From positions 1 through 43,239 of the forward strand of contig JANXOF010000090.1 of the NCBI GenBank assembly GCA_025353725.1: a stretch of DNA of 43,239 bases, in the 5' to 3' direction. Positions 17,726-26,569 of the stretch are shown in pieces; positions within the stretch are counted from its first letter, which is position 1; the number at the start of each line of letters is the position of its first letter. Both the position numbers and the translations under genes were made by a program. Origin of the DNA: Polyangiaceae bacterium (GTDB taxonomy: Bacteria; Myxococcota_A; Polyangia; Polyangiales; Polyangiaceae). The notes below the pieces were generated by a model. That model saw nothing but the letters and a program-made list of their open reading frames with translations, was not told the origin of the DNA and did no database searches.

Positions 17726-18345
17726 TACGACTCCTTCGCCAAAACGGTGACATCGATTTGCTGCCACGCGCTCTCGTGAGCCTTCGAGAGACCGATGCGC
17801 TCCGCGAGCGTGTAAGGCGATTGTTGGATAAGCCTGAGCCCGAATGTCTTGTGAAAGAGTTCGGTCATGCCGATTCCAGCTTTCTCGGAGTGGGTAAAGA
17901 AACGCACGACGCCTTCGTTCAACGACCACGTGAAGTCCACGACGCGCGTGACTGGGGAGAGCTCTTTACGCAGCTTGCGTGCGACCGACTCCTTTAGGTC
18001 GGCTTTCTCTTTGCGACCGAGTTTTTCTCGACCCTTTTTCGCGAGGTACGCAGCCTCGGCCTCGCGCACGCGGGCCTTGAGCATAGGCCCTGGGATTTGC
18101 CAGCGGTCCGTTCGGAGGCCGAGGACGATGAACTCATTGTAAAAGACATTGTCGTACGTCAAGTCAAGCTCGAACGGCTCGCCCAGTTTGCTCCACCCCG
18201 ATCGCTCTAAGTCCTCCTCGTCGGCCACGAGTGGCTTAATGACGCGGAGGCGGATGGCCCGCATGTACTTCTCTCGGAAGTCCTCCGGGACCTCGCCGTC
18301 GACAAAGAAGCGTGAGTAGGTAAGCGAACCTCGAAGAGCTGGCAC
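17725..18345 (-). CDS. RdgC-like protein, N-terminal part
   Basis: A 206-residue protein starting RGSLTYSRFFVDGEVP after a GTG at 18345; AGAGG six to seven nt upstream is a good ribosome site, and the longer frame to 18486 adds only an Arg-rich, non-conserved stretch. The helical segment LKARVREAEAAYLAKKGREK, then KEKADLKESVARKLRKELSP, and a strand pair (VVDFTWSLNEGVVRFFTHSE) match the corresponding part of RdgC, the ring-shaped double-stranded DNA binding protein that restrains RecA in E. coli (303 residues there). Here the protein stops early and the rest is a separate gene downstream. Assignment is by family resemblance. Confidence 0.7.
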   Translation of the reverse strand: MPALRGSLTYSRFFVDGEVPEDFREKYMRAIRLRVIKPLVADEEDLERSGWSKLGEPFELDLTYDNVFYNEFIVLGLRTDRWQIPGPMLKARVREAEAAYLAKKGREKLGRKEKADLKESVARKLRKELSPVTRVVDFTWSLNEGVVRFFTHSEKAGIGMTELFHKTFGLRLIQQSPYTLAERIGLSKAHESAWQQIDVTVLAKES

Positions 18346-18638
18346 GGCGTACCTCTCGCACAAGTCGGGCTCCGCGAGGAAGCTTGCTTCTCGAAGAAAG
18401 AACACGGACAGGCCAAAGCGATGCCGACGCCTCGCCGCGACCGCGATTCTCATGCCTCGCGCGCCGATGCGGTTGCGCTCGACCAATTCTTACCGCTCGC
18501 CGATCGCCTCCCCGAGAGACACGTCTCTGTTGAGTGAGCGCTCGAGCCACGCGATGGCGGCATCAATGGTGCATGGTTCGGCGTTGACCTACGCGGACTC
18601 AGTCGGCGCTGGGCATAACGAAGTGGAGGTTCGCTGTG
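18346..18638. other. Divergent intergenic region
   Basis: About 290 nt between the RdgC-like gene (minus) and the small basic protein (plus). Short frames here are Arg/Ser rich and look non-coding. It must carry the promoter of the RdgC pair, but no convincing -35/-10 pair stands out. Confidence 0.4.
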
Positions 18639-18860
18639 ATGACGCCCAAGACGAAACGTAACGCTTCGACGCCGTTAGCGAAGAAGGCGGCACTGAGCCA
18701 CAAGGCATCCGTCGATGCAAAGGCGAGCCCTACGCCTCGTCGCGATGGTACTGATCGCATCGAGGGAGAGCTTCTTGAAGCCGACGATGCGCGTGCGTCG
18801 AGCGCCGCCGACGTGGTTCGCCTTGCTAGGCACTGGGTTAAAGTCGCTGCGGTAACGTAG
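18639..18860 (+). CDS. Small basic hypothetical protein
   Basis: A 73-residue protein beginning MTPKTKRNASTPLAKKAALS and rich in Lys and Ala at its N-terminus, with an acidic middle (IEGELLEADDARASSAADVV). A good ribosome site (gtggagg) precedes the ATG by about nine nt. The charged, low-complexity N-terminus resembles a histone-like tail, but no domain is recognised. Could be a genuine small protein or a chance frame. Confidence 0.4.
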   Translation: MTPKTKRNASTPLAKKAALSHKASVDAKASPTPRRDGTDRIEGELLEADDARASSAADVVRLARHWVKVAAVT

Positions 18861-19140
18861 TGCGCTCATGCGGCCCCTTTGTCGCAGGCGGTAGAGCCGT
18901 GGTGTTCACGGTCGACGGAAGTACCCTGTCTCAAGAAAGACTGCGGAAGAACGTCGCCAATCGGCCGTGGGCGCAAGTGGCCACATTTTTCGACGAGTGT
19001 GGCGAAGAAACTCGACGGCTCGATGGCGCAAGCCGCCAATGCCTAGCCCTTCACGATTCCCTATTCGGCGGCTAGGCGTTGAAGGTTACCAATCACTCTC
19101 CGTTTTACGAATGTTACGCACGCAAAAAGTTGGAGTCACC
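18861..19140 (+). other. Intergenic / decayed stretch
   Basis: About 280 nt with short frames (one giving QERLRKNVANRPWAQVATFF) but no recognisable gene. It may be the eroded 5' part of the AraC-like gene that follows. Confidence 0.3.
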
Positions 19141-19569
19141 ATGACCGGGTCCGAAGGAACGCAGGTAGAGTTTGCCGCTGCGACCAGCGCGTCGCTTGAC
19201 GGAGTCTCGGGTAGGGAAGAGCGCACGCCCTCGTTCCGTCCTAAGTGGACGTCTACTCCTGCATTGCGGCATCGAGAGAGGCACCAGAGCGGGCGCGCAG
19301 GGTGGCTTCGTGCGGCCGTGTTAGGGTCGGATGACGCTATTGTTTCGACCGCGAGCCTCGTTGAGCGCGCGCGCGCCGCGTCGTGCCGTCTAATCAACGG
19401 TGAGGCCGCGGCCGCCGTGAGCGCGAACCTTGGGTTCTCTGACCAGGCCCACATGACGCGCGAGCTCGGCTCTTCCTTCGGCTTCACGCCTGCCCGCTTT
19501 CGGAAGGATCCGCTTTTGGCCGAATTGTTCAAGAATGCCGAAGCCGAAGCTGGCACGATGAGACAATGA
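19141..19569 (+). CDS. AraC-like helix-turn-helix protein, possibly truncated
   Basis: From the ATG at 19141 the protein has about 142 residues. The end, AAAAVSANLGFSDQAHMTRE then LGSSFGFTPARFRKDP, is the second helix-turn-helix of AraC/XylS regulators. The first helix-turn-helix and a sensory domain are not recognisable; the first 70 residues look low in conservation. It is either a degenerate regulator or a shortened one. The stop overlaps the start of the methyltransferase gene by 4 nt (ATGAGACAATGA context), so the two are coupled. The frame is open upstream to 18967, but that part is Arg-rich and unconvincing. Confidence 0.5.
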   Translation: MTGSEGTQVEFAAATSASLDGVSGREERTPSFRPKWTSTPALRHRERHQSGRAGWLRAAVLGSDDAIVSTASLVERARAASCRLINGEAAAAVSANLGFSDQAHMTRELGSSFGFTPARFRKDPLLAELFKNAEAEAGTMRQ

Positions 19570-20300
19570 GCAGTTCGTGTTCACCACGCCTCGATTACGG
19601 CGCGGATGGTTGGAAATATATTCTCAGTTTCTCGAGCGGCGGTGGTGTCGCGCTCCTCGGCGCATTGGGGTTAGCGAGTATGCACGAAAATGCCGTCTGG
19701 CGCGTTTCGAGCGTGCCTCTTGCCTTCGTTGGCGCCTTGGCACTCGTGACGGGCCTCCTCGGCGTTCGCTACGTCAAGGTCGGGAAGTTTCATCACCGCG
19801 ATCGCGTGCTCGATACGATTGCGTGGCGCGGTAACGAGCGTGTCCTCGACGTCGGTACAGGCGCCGGTTTGCTTCTGGTCGGGGCCGCAAAGCGCGCGAT
19901 CGCGGGCCGCGCATATGGCATCGACATATGGAATCAAGATGATTTATCCAACAACAGCGTCGCACGCGCGATGGTCAACATAAGCGCCGAGCGCGTGGTG
20001 GACCGCGTCGAAATCAGGAGTGAGGACGCGCGTAAGATGTCATTCGGCGATCGCACGTTCGACGTCGTCGTTTCGATGCTCTGCATTCACAATATTCCAA
20101 GCGAAGCAGGCCAAGACGAAGCCCTCGCCGAGATTGCGCGCGTCCTCGATAAGGGAGGGACCGCTCTTATCTCGGACCTTGCGAACACCGAGCGCTACGC
20201 GGCCACCCTTCGGCGACTCGGGCTCGAGGTAGTCCGAAGCGGGCCATTCTGGGACACGTTTCCCCCGCAGCACCTTGTCCGAGCGTTCAAACCACGGTGA
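19566..20300 (+). CDS. Membrane-anchored class I SAM methyltransferase
   Basis: A 244-residue protein. Two hydrophobic segments at residues ~25-65 (VALLGALGLASM and VPLAFVGALALVTGLLGV) anchor it. The catalytic domain follows: motif I ERVLDVGTGAGLLLVGAAKR, an acidic end of beta-2 (YGIDIW), motif for adenine contact (VEIRSEDARKMSF), FDVVVSMLCIHNI and a late ALISDLANTERY. This is the Rossmann-like class I methyltransferase fold, UbiE/Methyltransf_11 type. Substrate is unknown; the anchor suggests a lipid or quinone. Translationally coupled to the AraC-like gene. Confidence 0.88.
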   Translation: MSSSCSPRLDYGADGWKYILSFSSGGGVALLGALGLASMHENAVWRVSSVPLAFVGALALVTGLLGVRYVKVGKFHHRDRVLDTIAWRGNERVLDVGTGAGLLLVGAAKRAIAGRAYGIDIWNQDDLSNNSVARAMVNISAERVVDRVEIRSEDARKMSFGDRTFDVVVSMLCIHNIPSEAGQDEALAEIARVLDKGGTALISDLANTERYAATLRRLGLEVVRSGPFWDTFPPQHLVRAFKPR

Positions 20301-20418
20301 GATTCGCTCCTGCTGAAATGTGCCGCGCGCCCTTTTTCGCAAGACTGTCAGGCTACGTCGTGTGCGCATCCAAGGAACATGCACAAGCCGATCGTGACGG
20401 CGTAAACGTAAGAGTAAA

Positions 20419-21765
20419 GTGAGAAAGCCGGCTCCCCCAATTGCGTCAACGACGCCATCGCCTCGTCGCCGGAGCGCGCAGGCGACTCTTTTTCCGGAGA
20501 TCCTTGCTCGCTCTCAAATCGAGCGCGATCGGGGGAGAGCGCAGCGGAGTGGGTCGCCCGACCTCTTTTTAGAGAAGCTCAAACGCATGAGTGCGTCGCC
20601 GCTCGCGTGCTTGCGCGGCTCGGCGCCTCTCTTCTACGAAATCCTCGCCGCACGCCCGGAGCTCGCGACCGGTCCCGCAGGCGTGGGTTGGACGGTCGGC
20701 GACATGCATCTCGAAAACTTTGGGGCCTACCAAACCGGCAAACGCGGCGACGACACCGCGACGGACGCAAGCGCGAAGGGAGACAAGGGGTCGCTCGCGG
20801 TACGTTTCGACGTCAACGACTTCGACGATGCTGTGGTCGGACCGTGGAGGTTCGACGTCCTGCGCCTCACCACGAGCCTTCTTCTCGGTAGGCGCGAGCT
20901 CGGTATGACAGGCGTTACCGGCCTCACCGCCCTCGAGCTGTGCGACGATTTACTCGACGCCTGGAGCTCGAGCGCCTTCGGAGGCGCGTTGGCCCCTCCG
21001 CGAAGTCCGCCACCCGCGCCGATCGCGACGCTGCTCGAGGAAGTGCGCACGCGCACGAAGGCGAGTCTGCTCGATGACCGAACCGAGTTGTTGAAGAGCG
21101 GCACGCGTCGCTTTGTGCGCGGCGCGCGCTACGCGGAGCTTCCTAGTTCGGTAGCCGCGGCCGTGCCGGAGGCGTTCAAGGGCTACCTTGAATCCATTCC
21201 CGAGGAAGAGCGACCCCGCGGAGGATCGCTCGAAATCGTCGACTCCGCGTGGCGAATCGCGGGGACTGGGAGCCTCGGGGCGCTACGTCTCGCGGTGCTT
21301 GTCAAAGGCAAAGGCGGGCCCGACGGCGGATGGATCTTCGACCTGAAAGAAGAAGCCGACCCGTCAGCTTCTGCGCTCGTCGCGAGACCCTCGATGACGC
21401 CCGGCGAGCGCGTTTGCAAAGCTTTCCGTACGTGCGTCGAGCGCGCGCCGCGGATGCTCGGTTCCACGACACTTCGAGTCCGCGGCGACACCTCTGGCCG
21501 GTCGATGTTCGGACGGCGACTGGCTCCGCAAGAAGACAAACTCAACCTCCGGCGACTCAAACCGTCCGAGCTCCCGGCCGTAGTGCGAGCCTTCGGCGCG
21601 TGCCTTGGCGCGGCTCACAGGCGCGGAGCAACGAAGCGACCAAGACGATGGTCTGCGTCGGACTTCGAGCTCTTACGATCTCACGCCGTCACGCTCGCGG
21701 GAATCCACGAAGCCGTCTACCTCGCCATGTGCGAGCAGATGAGACCGCTTTTGAAAAACAAGTGA
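20419..21765 (+). CDS. DUF2252 family protein
   Basis: A 448-residue cytoplasmic protein starting at GTG. DUF2252 hallmarks are visible: SPLACLRGSAPLFYEILAAR, the GDMHLENFGAYQ block, FDVNDFDDAVVGPWRFDVLR and a later IFDLKEEADPSASAL and LNLRRLKPSELP. The GDxHxxNF and NDFD motifs correspond to the catalytic loop and metal-binding region of protein-kinase-like (APH) folds, so it is thought to be a kinase-like phosphotransferase. No substrate is known. It lies 118 nt after the methyltransferase gene. Confidence 0.88.
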   Translation: MRKPAPPIASTTPSPRRRSAQATLFPEILARSQIERDRGRAQRSGSPDLFLEKLKRMSASPLACLRGSAPLFYEILAARPELATGPAGVGWTVGDMHLENFGAYQTGKRGDDTATDASAKGDKGSLAVRFDVNDFDDAVVGPWRFDVLRLTTSLLLGRRELGMTGVTGLTALELCDDLLDAWSSSAFGGALAPPRSPPPAPIATLLEEVRTRTKASLLDDRTELLKSGTRRFVRGARYAELPSSVAAAVPEAFKGYLESIPEEERPRGGSLEIVDSAWRIAGTGSLGALRLAVLVKGKGGPDGGWIFDLKEEADPSASALVARPSMTPGERVCKAFRTCVERAPRMLGSTTLRVRGDTSGRSMFGRRLAPQEDKLNLRRLKPSELPAVVRAFGACLGAAHRRGATKRPRRWSASDFELLRSHAVTLAGIHEAVYLAMCEQMRPLLKNK

Positions 21766-21861
21766 GCGACCACGCGGCCCGCCGTATCTCGTGCGTCGGC
21801 GTCCGCGCCGTCGTCGCTTTACTAGGTCCGCGTTCGTCGCGTTCGTCTGTAGGCGACGCGA

Positions 21862-22416
21862 TCAACCGTAGACCGCGTCTACGCTTATCGAGTGGCCATG
21901 GACGACGAAACTCTCACTCGCGCACGCAGCTTCGAACTCTCAATGACCACGCTCCGGCCGTCTAAAGATCTCGATGCGCGGCTGGTCTTGAGACACGAGC
22001 ACATAGACCTCGAGCGAAGCCATTCTCATGTAGTGCGCAAACTTCTCTCCTCTGTCGTATTTCTCCGTCGAGTCGGACATCACTTCGACAAGCATCGTCG
22101 GGTTGACAATGGCTTCACCGAGCCGCGCTACGCGATGAGTGACCAAGAGGCCGCAGACGACGATTGCGTCCGCGTAAGTCGAGAACTTCGTCTCGGCGAT
22201 ATAAAGCATAGCCTCCGAGCCATAGACCACGCACGCGCCTCTCAATGAGGCACGGAGTTCTCCCGCAATCGCGGCAGAGAGCCGGGCATGCTCCGGCGTT
22301 CCGCGGGACATCGCGTACACCCTTCCGTCGAGCCACTCGTGACGAGTATCGCTTTTGTCTTCTGCCTCCAAATAGGCCTCGAACGAGGCGTAAGGCACGG
22401 ACGAAGCAGATGACAT
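21862..22416 (-). pseudogene. Uma2 (DUF820) nuclease-like protein with in-frame TGA
   Basis: The ATG at 22416 (MSSASSVPYASFEAYLEAED) opens a Uma2-family reading frame: DTRHEWLDGRVYAMSRGTPE, a beta-strand with ADAIVVCG (family usually PDxxVxC), PTMLVEVMSDSTEKYDRGEK and YVLVSQDQPRIEIFRRPERG. These are restriction-endonuclease-like (PD-(D/E)xK) elements with VEVMS and K. A TGA at 21942-21940 stops translation after 158 residues, where the family normally has Trp. Reading through gives EFEAACASESFVVHGHSISV and DAVYG, the normal family ending, with a stop at 21862. Thus one TGG-to-TGA change is likely. The core may still fold. Confidence 0.75.
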
Positions 22417-22640
22417 CCGCTGAAAAGTTAGCATGCAGGTACGAGCACTTCACGGCCTTCGCTCTGGGCTTTCCAAAGAAAATCGAACACGTGCGTGCGT
22501 CGCCCCGCGTGGTTCGTTCAATCACCTGGCACGCCGACCACCCTCAAGCAAAACCGCCAGTCGCTTGATGTTCGCTGACACCTCGTGGGTGCGTTTGCAT
22601 CTGCATCTGCAGCGAACCGAACGCGTCGCTTTTGAGGGTG

Positions 22641-22663
22641 CCGGGGGAGCGGCACTCCCCCGG
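22641..22663. repeat. Perfect GC-rich hairpin downstream of tRNA-Leu
   Basis: ccgggggag (22641-22649), loop cggca, ctcccccgg (22655-22663): a perfect 9-bp stem about 20 nt beyond the tRNA 3' end. No T-run follows on the minus strand, so it may be a processing or rho-independent-like stop, or a fold protecting the transcript end. A direct repeat cggacgtt/cggacgtt lies next to it (22661-22676). Confidence 0.5.
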
Positions 22664-22683
22664 ACGTTCGGACGTTGACACTG

Positions 22684-22767
22684 TGCGAAGGAGGGGACTT
22701 GAACCCCTACAGGATTTACCCCACCGGAACCTGAATCCGGCGCGTCTGCCAATTCCGCCACCTTCGC
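22684..22767 (-). tRNA. tRNA-Leu(CAG)
   Basis: An 84-nt gene with acceptor stem GCGAAGG/CCTTCGC, D-arm, anticodon stem CCGGA/TCCGG with loop TTCAGGT (anticodon CAG), a long variable arm typical of leucine tRNAs, and a T-arm GGGGTTCAAGTCCCC. The discriminator base is A; CCA is not encoded. Confidence 0.96.
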
Positions 22768-22883
22768 GAGAGCCCGAGATGTAGTCGATAAGGCGGTCTC
22801 ATTTCAAGCGCTGATGCGCGAAGAGCCCATTGGGGTTGTCCACCGCCAAGAGCTGGCAGGCTGAAACCTACCAAACAGGACGA

Positions 22884-22905
22884 AAACCGACGCCATATCG
22901 GCGTC
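22884..22905 (-). terminator. Probable rho-independent terminator of the OmpA-like gene
   Basis: On the minus strand, GACGCC-gatat-GGCGTC is followed by GG then TTTT, with more T further on. It lies about 65 nt after the stop of the OmpA-like gene. Confidence 0.55.
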
Positions 22906-22969
22906 TTCTACGCCGCCGCCCGGGGCACACCACGTGACGTGGCGAGCCCGAGGCAAGAGCGCCTAGCGA

Positions 22970-23536
22970 CTACTTGTCGAGGATTTGGAACTCGACGCGG
23001 CGGTTCGTGATGCGACCGGCCGGGGTTCCGTTATCGCCGATAGGCTTGGTGACTCCAAAGCCCTTCGAGGCGAGGCGCTTTCCGTCGACGCCGCGCTCCA
23101 CAAGCGCCTTCATGACCGACGCCGCGCGGTCCTGGGAAAGCTTCATGTTCGCAGCAGCGTCGCCTTCGAGCGACGTGTGGCCTTCGACGGAGACCTTCTT
23201 AATTTTTTCGTTCTCTTTAATCGTCTTCGCGATCTCTTCGACAAGGCCGAACGACTCCGGCTTGATGGTCGCCTTGTTTTGGTCGAACTGAATCTGCTCG
23301 CTGATAACGATCTTACTGTCCTGCACGGAAACTCGGCCAAATGCTTTCGGGGCGACGACGGGCTCCGGCGCTTTGACGGGCTCTGGAGCGGGCGGGGGAG
23401 CGGGCGGAGGCGGCGGCTCGGGCGCCTTGACCTCGGGATTTCCGAGTCTCGCCTCGGCGTGACAGCCCGTGACGGCGCTCAGCGTGAGCATCAATGATGC
23501 TGAAACGAATCCAACGACCACGCGATTTTTCGTCAT
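22970..23536 (-). CDS. OmpA-family lipoprotein
   Basis: A 188-residue protein. Start ATG at 23536 with ggag about ten nt upstream, signal peptide VVVGFVSASLMLTLSAVTGC (lipobox-like VTGC), a Pro/Glu-rich linker (PEPPPPPAPPPAPEPVKAPE), then an OmpA-like C-terminal domain: IQFDQNKATIKPES, VEGHTSLEGDAAANMKLSQD, RAASVMKALVERGV, GFGVTKPI and RITNRRVEFQIL. The domain normally binds peptidoglycan diaminopimelate through Asp of GHTD and a later Arg; here the position reads Ser (GHTS), while Arg of LSQDRA is kept. A Pal-like envelope tether is inferred. Confidence 0.92.
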   Translation of the reverse strand: MTKNRVVVGFVSASLMLTLSAVTGCHAEARLGNPEVKAPEPPPPPAPPPAPEPVKAPEPVVAPKAFGRVSVQDSKIVISEQIQFDQNKATIKPESFGLVEEIAKTIKENEKIKKVSVEGHTSLEGDAAANMKLSQDRAASVMKALVERGVDGKRLASKGFGVTKPIGDNGTPAGRITNRRVEFQILDK

Positions 23537-23701
23537 GTTTTTCGGTAACTCCTTCGCTCCGGCTCGACCGCGCAAACCGCGAGCGAGAGAGCCCGATGGC
23601 ATCCATACCCAGAAAAGCTGAGATGAGGGATGGCCAATTCCGCCACGACGGTATGGGAACGTCGCGCGGATGGGAAGAGCCCGATGGTAGGCTCCCTCGG
23701 A

Positions 23702-26554
23702 ATGGCGGAGGATGCGGTCAACCAGCTCGCGATAGCGAGCGACTCAGCGGGACATCACGCGGCCGACGCCGAAACCTTAAAGTCCTTGGTTCAGAGGCAC
23801 TGGGGGCCGCTTGACGTCATCCTCGCGAACGCGAGCCGCACGTCAAGCGGCGAAGGCGTGGCTCTCGGCCGCGCACGCGGCAGCTTCCTCGCGGGCTTAC
23901 TCCGTGAGCTTCACGCACGGGCTGTACAGCGCATAGGACCGGTAGCTAACGTCGCGCTTGCGGCGGTCGGCAGCCTGGGGCGCGGTGAGGTCGCGCTTCG
24001 TTCGGACGTCGACGTACGGTTGGTCGTACGACCGGGGTCGGCGTCACGCGACGCGGCCGCACGCCTCGCCGACGCGCTCCTCTATCCCCTTTGGGATGCG
24101 GGGCTCGAAGTGGGTCATCAGGTGATCGATACGACATCCGCGCTCGAGCTCGCGCAAAGCGATCTCGCGACGGCGACATCGCTCCTTGATTTGCGGTTCC
24201 TCGCGGGAGACGTGTCGGTCCTTAGCGAGCTTGAAGAGCGCGCGTACGCCGGGCTCTTCAGCGAGGGCGAGCTCGGTCTTTTCGCCGCGCGACTCGAGGA
24301 AGAGGCCGTGGCGCGACACGCGCGTTTTGGGAGCTCGTTATACCTCTTAGAGCCCGAGGTGAAAGCCGGTGCGGGGGGGCTCCGCGACCTCGACATCGGC
24401 CGTTGGGCGGCGCGCGCGAGGTATCGAACCAAAAACGCGGACTCGAGCGAAGGAGGGCCGTGGACCGAGCTCGTTCGGGTTGGGGTGCTCGTCTCGCGCG
24501 AGGCGAATGAGATTGCGCGGGCCGAAGACTTTTTGTGGCGCGTGCGCAATCGGCTTCACGCCCACGCGCGGAGAAAAAGCGACCGCCTCACGTTTGACCA
24601 GCAAGAGTCGATCGCCGTTTTGATGGGCTACGCAGACGCCCCGCGTGGCGATCTCGAAGGCGATGAGCAGGAGCAACGCGCCGCCGCGGCCGAGCGCTTT
24701 ATGCAAGTCTACTTCGGTCATGCCCGCGTCGTGTCTCGCGCGCGGGAGACGCTTTTGCTCCGCGCGACACCAACACGACGTCGCGCGAAGCCCATCGAAA
24801 TCGACTTAGGAGCGGGCGTCCGCCTGTTCGATGGCCACGTCACGGTCGACCCGGCCGCGCTCGCCACCGACCCGGCGCTCGCCCTGCGCGCTTATGCCGC
24901 TTGTGTTCAGAAAAAGGCGCCCATTTTGCCGTTCGCGCGCGACGCGATCGCGCGTGCTGCGGCGGACAGCGAGTGGGCCGCGAGGTTGCGGGCAAACGCC
25001 GAGTCGGCAGGGCTTTTTGTCGATTTGCTCTGCACGGTCCGCGAGGTGTCCCTCAAGCGCGGCTCGGTCGCGGGTGAGCTGCACGAAGTCGGTTTGCTTC
25101 TCGCCATGATTCCGGAGTTCCTTCCGGTCACGGGGCGCGTCCACCATGACGTTTATCACGTGTATACGGTCGATGTGCATTCGGTCGCGGCGGTCGATGC
25201 GCTCCGCGCGCTGTGCCGAGGCGAAAACGCAAGCGACAGGCCGCTCGCCAGTCGACTGGCCGCTGAGATCGTCCGTCCGGGTCCGCTCTTCCTCGCGACG
25301 TTGCTCCACGACGTAGGCAAAGGGTATCCGGACGCGAGTGGCTCCAGAAAGAACCACTCCGTTACAGGAGCCGTTCTCTGCGATGCGATTCTCCCACGGC
25401 TCGGCGTGTCCGCGGACGATGCCGCCGAGGTTCGCGCCCTCGTCCGAGATCACCTGCTGATGTATCACGTGGCCACGCGTCGGGACCTCGACGACCCTGC
25501 GACGACCCACGACTTCTGCGCGCATCTTCGTGGTCGCGAGGGCCTTCGCGATCTCTATCTGCTCACGGTGTGCGACCTCACCACGACCTCGCCGACCGCA
25601 ATGACCTCGTGGAAAGCGCGAATGCTCGACGAACTCTACTTCGCAGCAGACGCGACGTTTGGCGGGGCCGACGCGTTCGACGTGGCTCGCCTTCAACGCG
25701 TAAAAGACGCAACGTTTGCCATTTGGCAAAGCAAGCGCGCGGACGTCGAGGCGTTCCTAGAGTCGATGCCCGATCGCTACCTTCTCGCCAACGCTCCCGA
25801 GGCGATTTGCGCGCACGCCCGGGTGGCGCTCGACCGAGCACGGCAGGGGGCGCATGCGGTTCACGCCGCGCTCGTGCCGTCGCGGCATCCCGAGGTGAGT
25901 GAGCTTTGCATTGTCGCGGAAGACGGCCCGGGTCTGCTCGCCCGCATCGCCGCCGTGATCACGGCGAGTCGCTTTGAGGTGCTCGGCGCGCAGGTTTACT
26001 CGCGACGTGTTCGCGAGGGTAACGGCGAGGGGACCGAGGCTGTGGACCTCTTTTGGGTGAGAGACGCGCGAGGCAGCGCCGAGGGCGTGGTGCAAGCCAT
26101 GCCGCGTCTCCTCCGCGATCTCGAACGTGTTTGCACCGGGGTTCAGTCGGCCGACGAGCTCCTCCGCGAGCGTATCGGTACGGTTTCACCGTGGCGCGAG
26201 CGCCCCAGCCCCGCGGTACTTTGCGAGGTTGTGGTCGACCATCGAGCGTCGCCACGCCACTCCGTTGTCGAAGTTTTTGCGAAGGACCGGCCCGGCTTGC
26301 TCTACAGCCTTGCTCGCGCGATGCACGAGTTGGGGCTGAGCATCGCGCTGTCGAAAATCAATACCGAAGGCACGAAGGTTGCGGACGTATTCTACGTGAA
26401 CGAGGCGGACGGTTCGAAGGTCGCGCCGGGGCCTCGCTCGAAGGTCATTCGTGAGGCCCTCCTCAAGGCCGCCTCGCCCGTGATTCCGGCTGCTTGCACG
26501 GGTTTAGCTTCGGCGTCAGTCGAACCTGCAGAGTCTCTGAAAAGCGCTGTTTGA
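23702..26554 (+). CDS. glnD: Bifunctional [protein-PII] uridylyltransferase/UR enzyme
   Basis: About 950 residues from ATG 23702 (the frame is open to 23630). Domain order is that of GlnD: nucleotidyltransferase (LAAVGSLGRGEVALRSDVDV), a nucleotidyltransferase-associated helical region, an HD domain (VHHDVYHVYTVDVHSV, then LLHDVGKGYPD, with later RDHLLMYHVATRRDLDDP), and two C-terminal ACT domains (EDGPGLLARIAAVITASRFE; KDRPGLLYSLARAMHELGLS). It uridylylates PII when glutamine is low and removes the group when high, sensing glutamine through the ACT domains. The N-terminal start is less certain. The TPR lipoprotein follows after 15 nt. Confidence 0.95.
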   Translation: MAEDAVNQLAIASDSAGHHAADAETLKSLVQRHWGPLDVILANASRTSSGEGVALGRARGSFLAGLLRELHARAVQRIGPVANVALAAVGSLGRGEVALRSDVDVRLVVRPGSASRDAAARLADALLYPLWDAGLEVGHQVIDTTSALELAQSDLATATSLLDLRFLAGDVSVLSELEERAYAGLFSEGELGLFAARLEEEAVARHARFGSSLYLLEPEVKAGAGGLRDLDIGRWAARARYRTKNADSSEGGPWTELVRVGVLVSREANEIARAEDFLWRVRNRLHAHARRKSDRLTFDQQESIAVLMGYADAPRGDLEGDEQEQRAAAAERFMQVYFGHARVVSRARETLLLRATPTRRRAKPIEIDLGAGVRLFDGHVTVDPAALATDPALALRAYAACVQKKAPILPFARDAIARAAADSEWAARLRANAESAGLFVDLLCTVREVSLKRGSVAGELHEVGLLLAMIPEFLPVTGRVHHDVYHVYTVDVHSVAAVDALRALCRGENASDRPLASRLAAEIVRPGPLFLATLLHDVGKGYPDASGSRKNHSVTGAVLCDAILPRLGVSADDAAEVRALVRDHLLMYHVATRRDLDDPATTHDFCAHLRGREGLRDLYLLTVCDLTTTSPTAMTSWKARMLDELYFAADATFGGADAFDVARLQRVKDATFAIWQSKRADVEAFLESMPDRYLLANAPEAICAHARVALDRARQGAHAVHAALVPSRHPEVSELCIVAEDGPGLLARIAAVITASRFEVLGAQVYSRRVREGNGEGTEAVDLFWVRDARGSAEGVVQAMPRLLRDLERVCTGVQSADELLRERIGTVSPWRERPSPAVLCEVVVDHRASPRHSVVEVFAKDRPGLLYSLARAMHELGLSIALSKINTEGTKVADVFYVNEADGSKVAPGPRSKVIREALLKAASPVIPAACTGLASASVEPAESLKSAV

Positions 26555-26569
26555 AAGAGGTCTGCAAAG

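Noticed and set aside
17725-18486. Longer start of the RdgC-like gene (to 18486)
   Set aside because: The added 47 residues are Arg-rich and unlike the family; GTG 18345 has a good ribosome site.
22522-22761. Short frame beginning MAELADAPDSGSGG
   Set aside because: This is the translated tRNA-Leu gene, a frequent false protein call.
24806-25729. Minus-strand frame of 307 aa inside glnD
   Set aside because: Opposite a gene with nucleotidyltransferase, HD and ACT motifs; antisense shadow.
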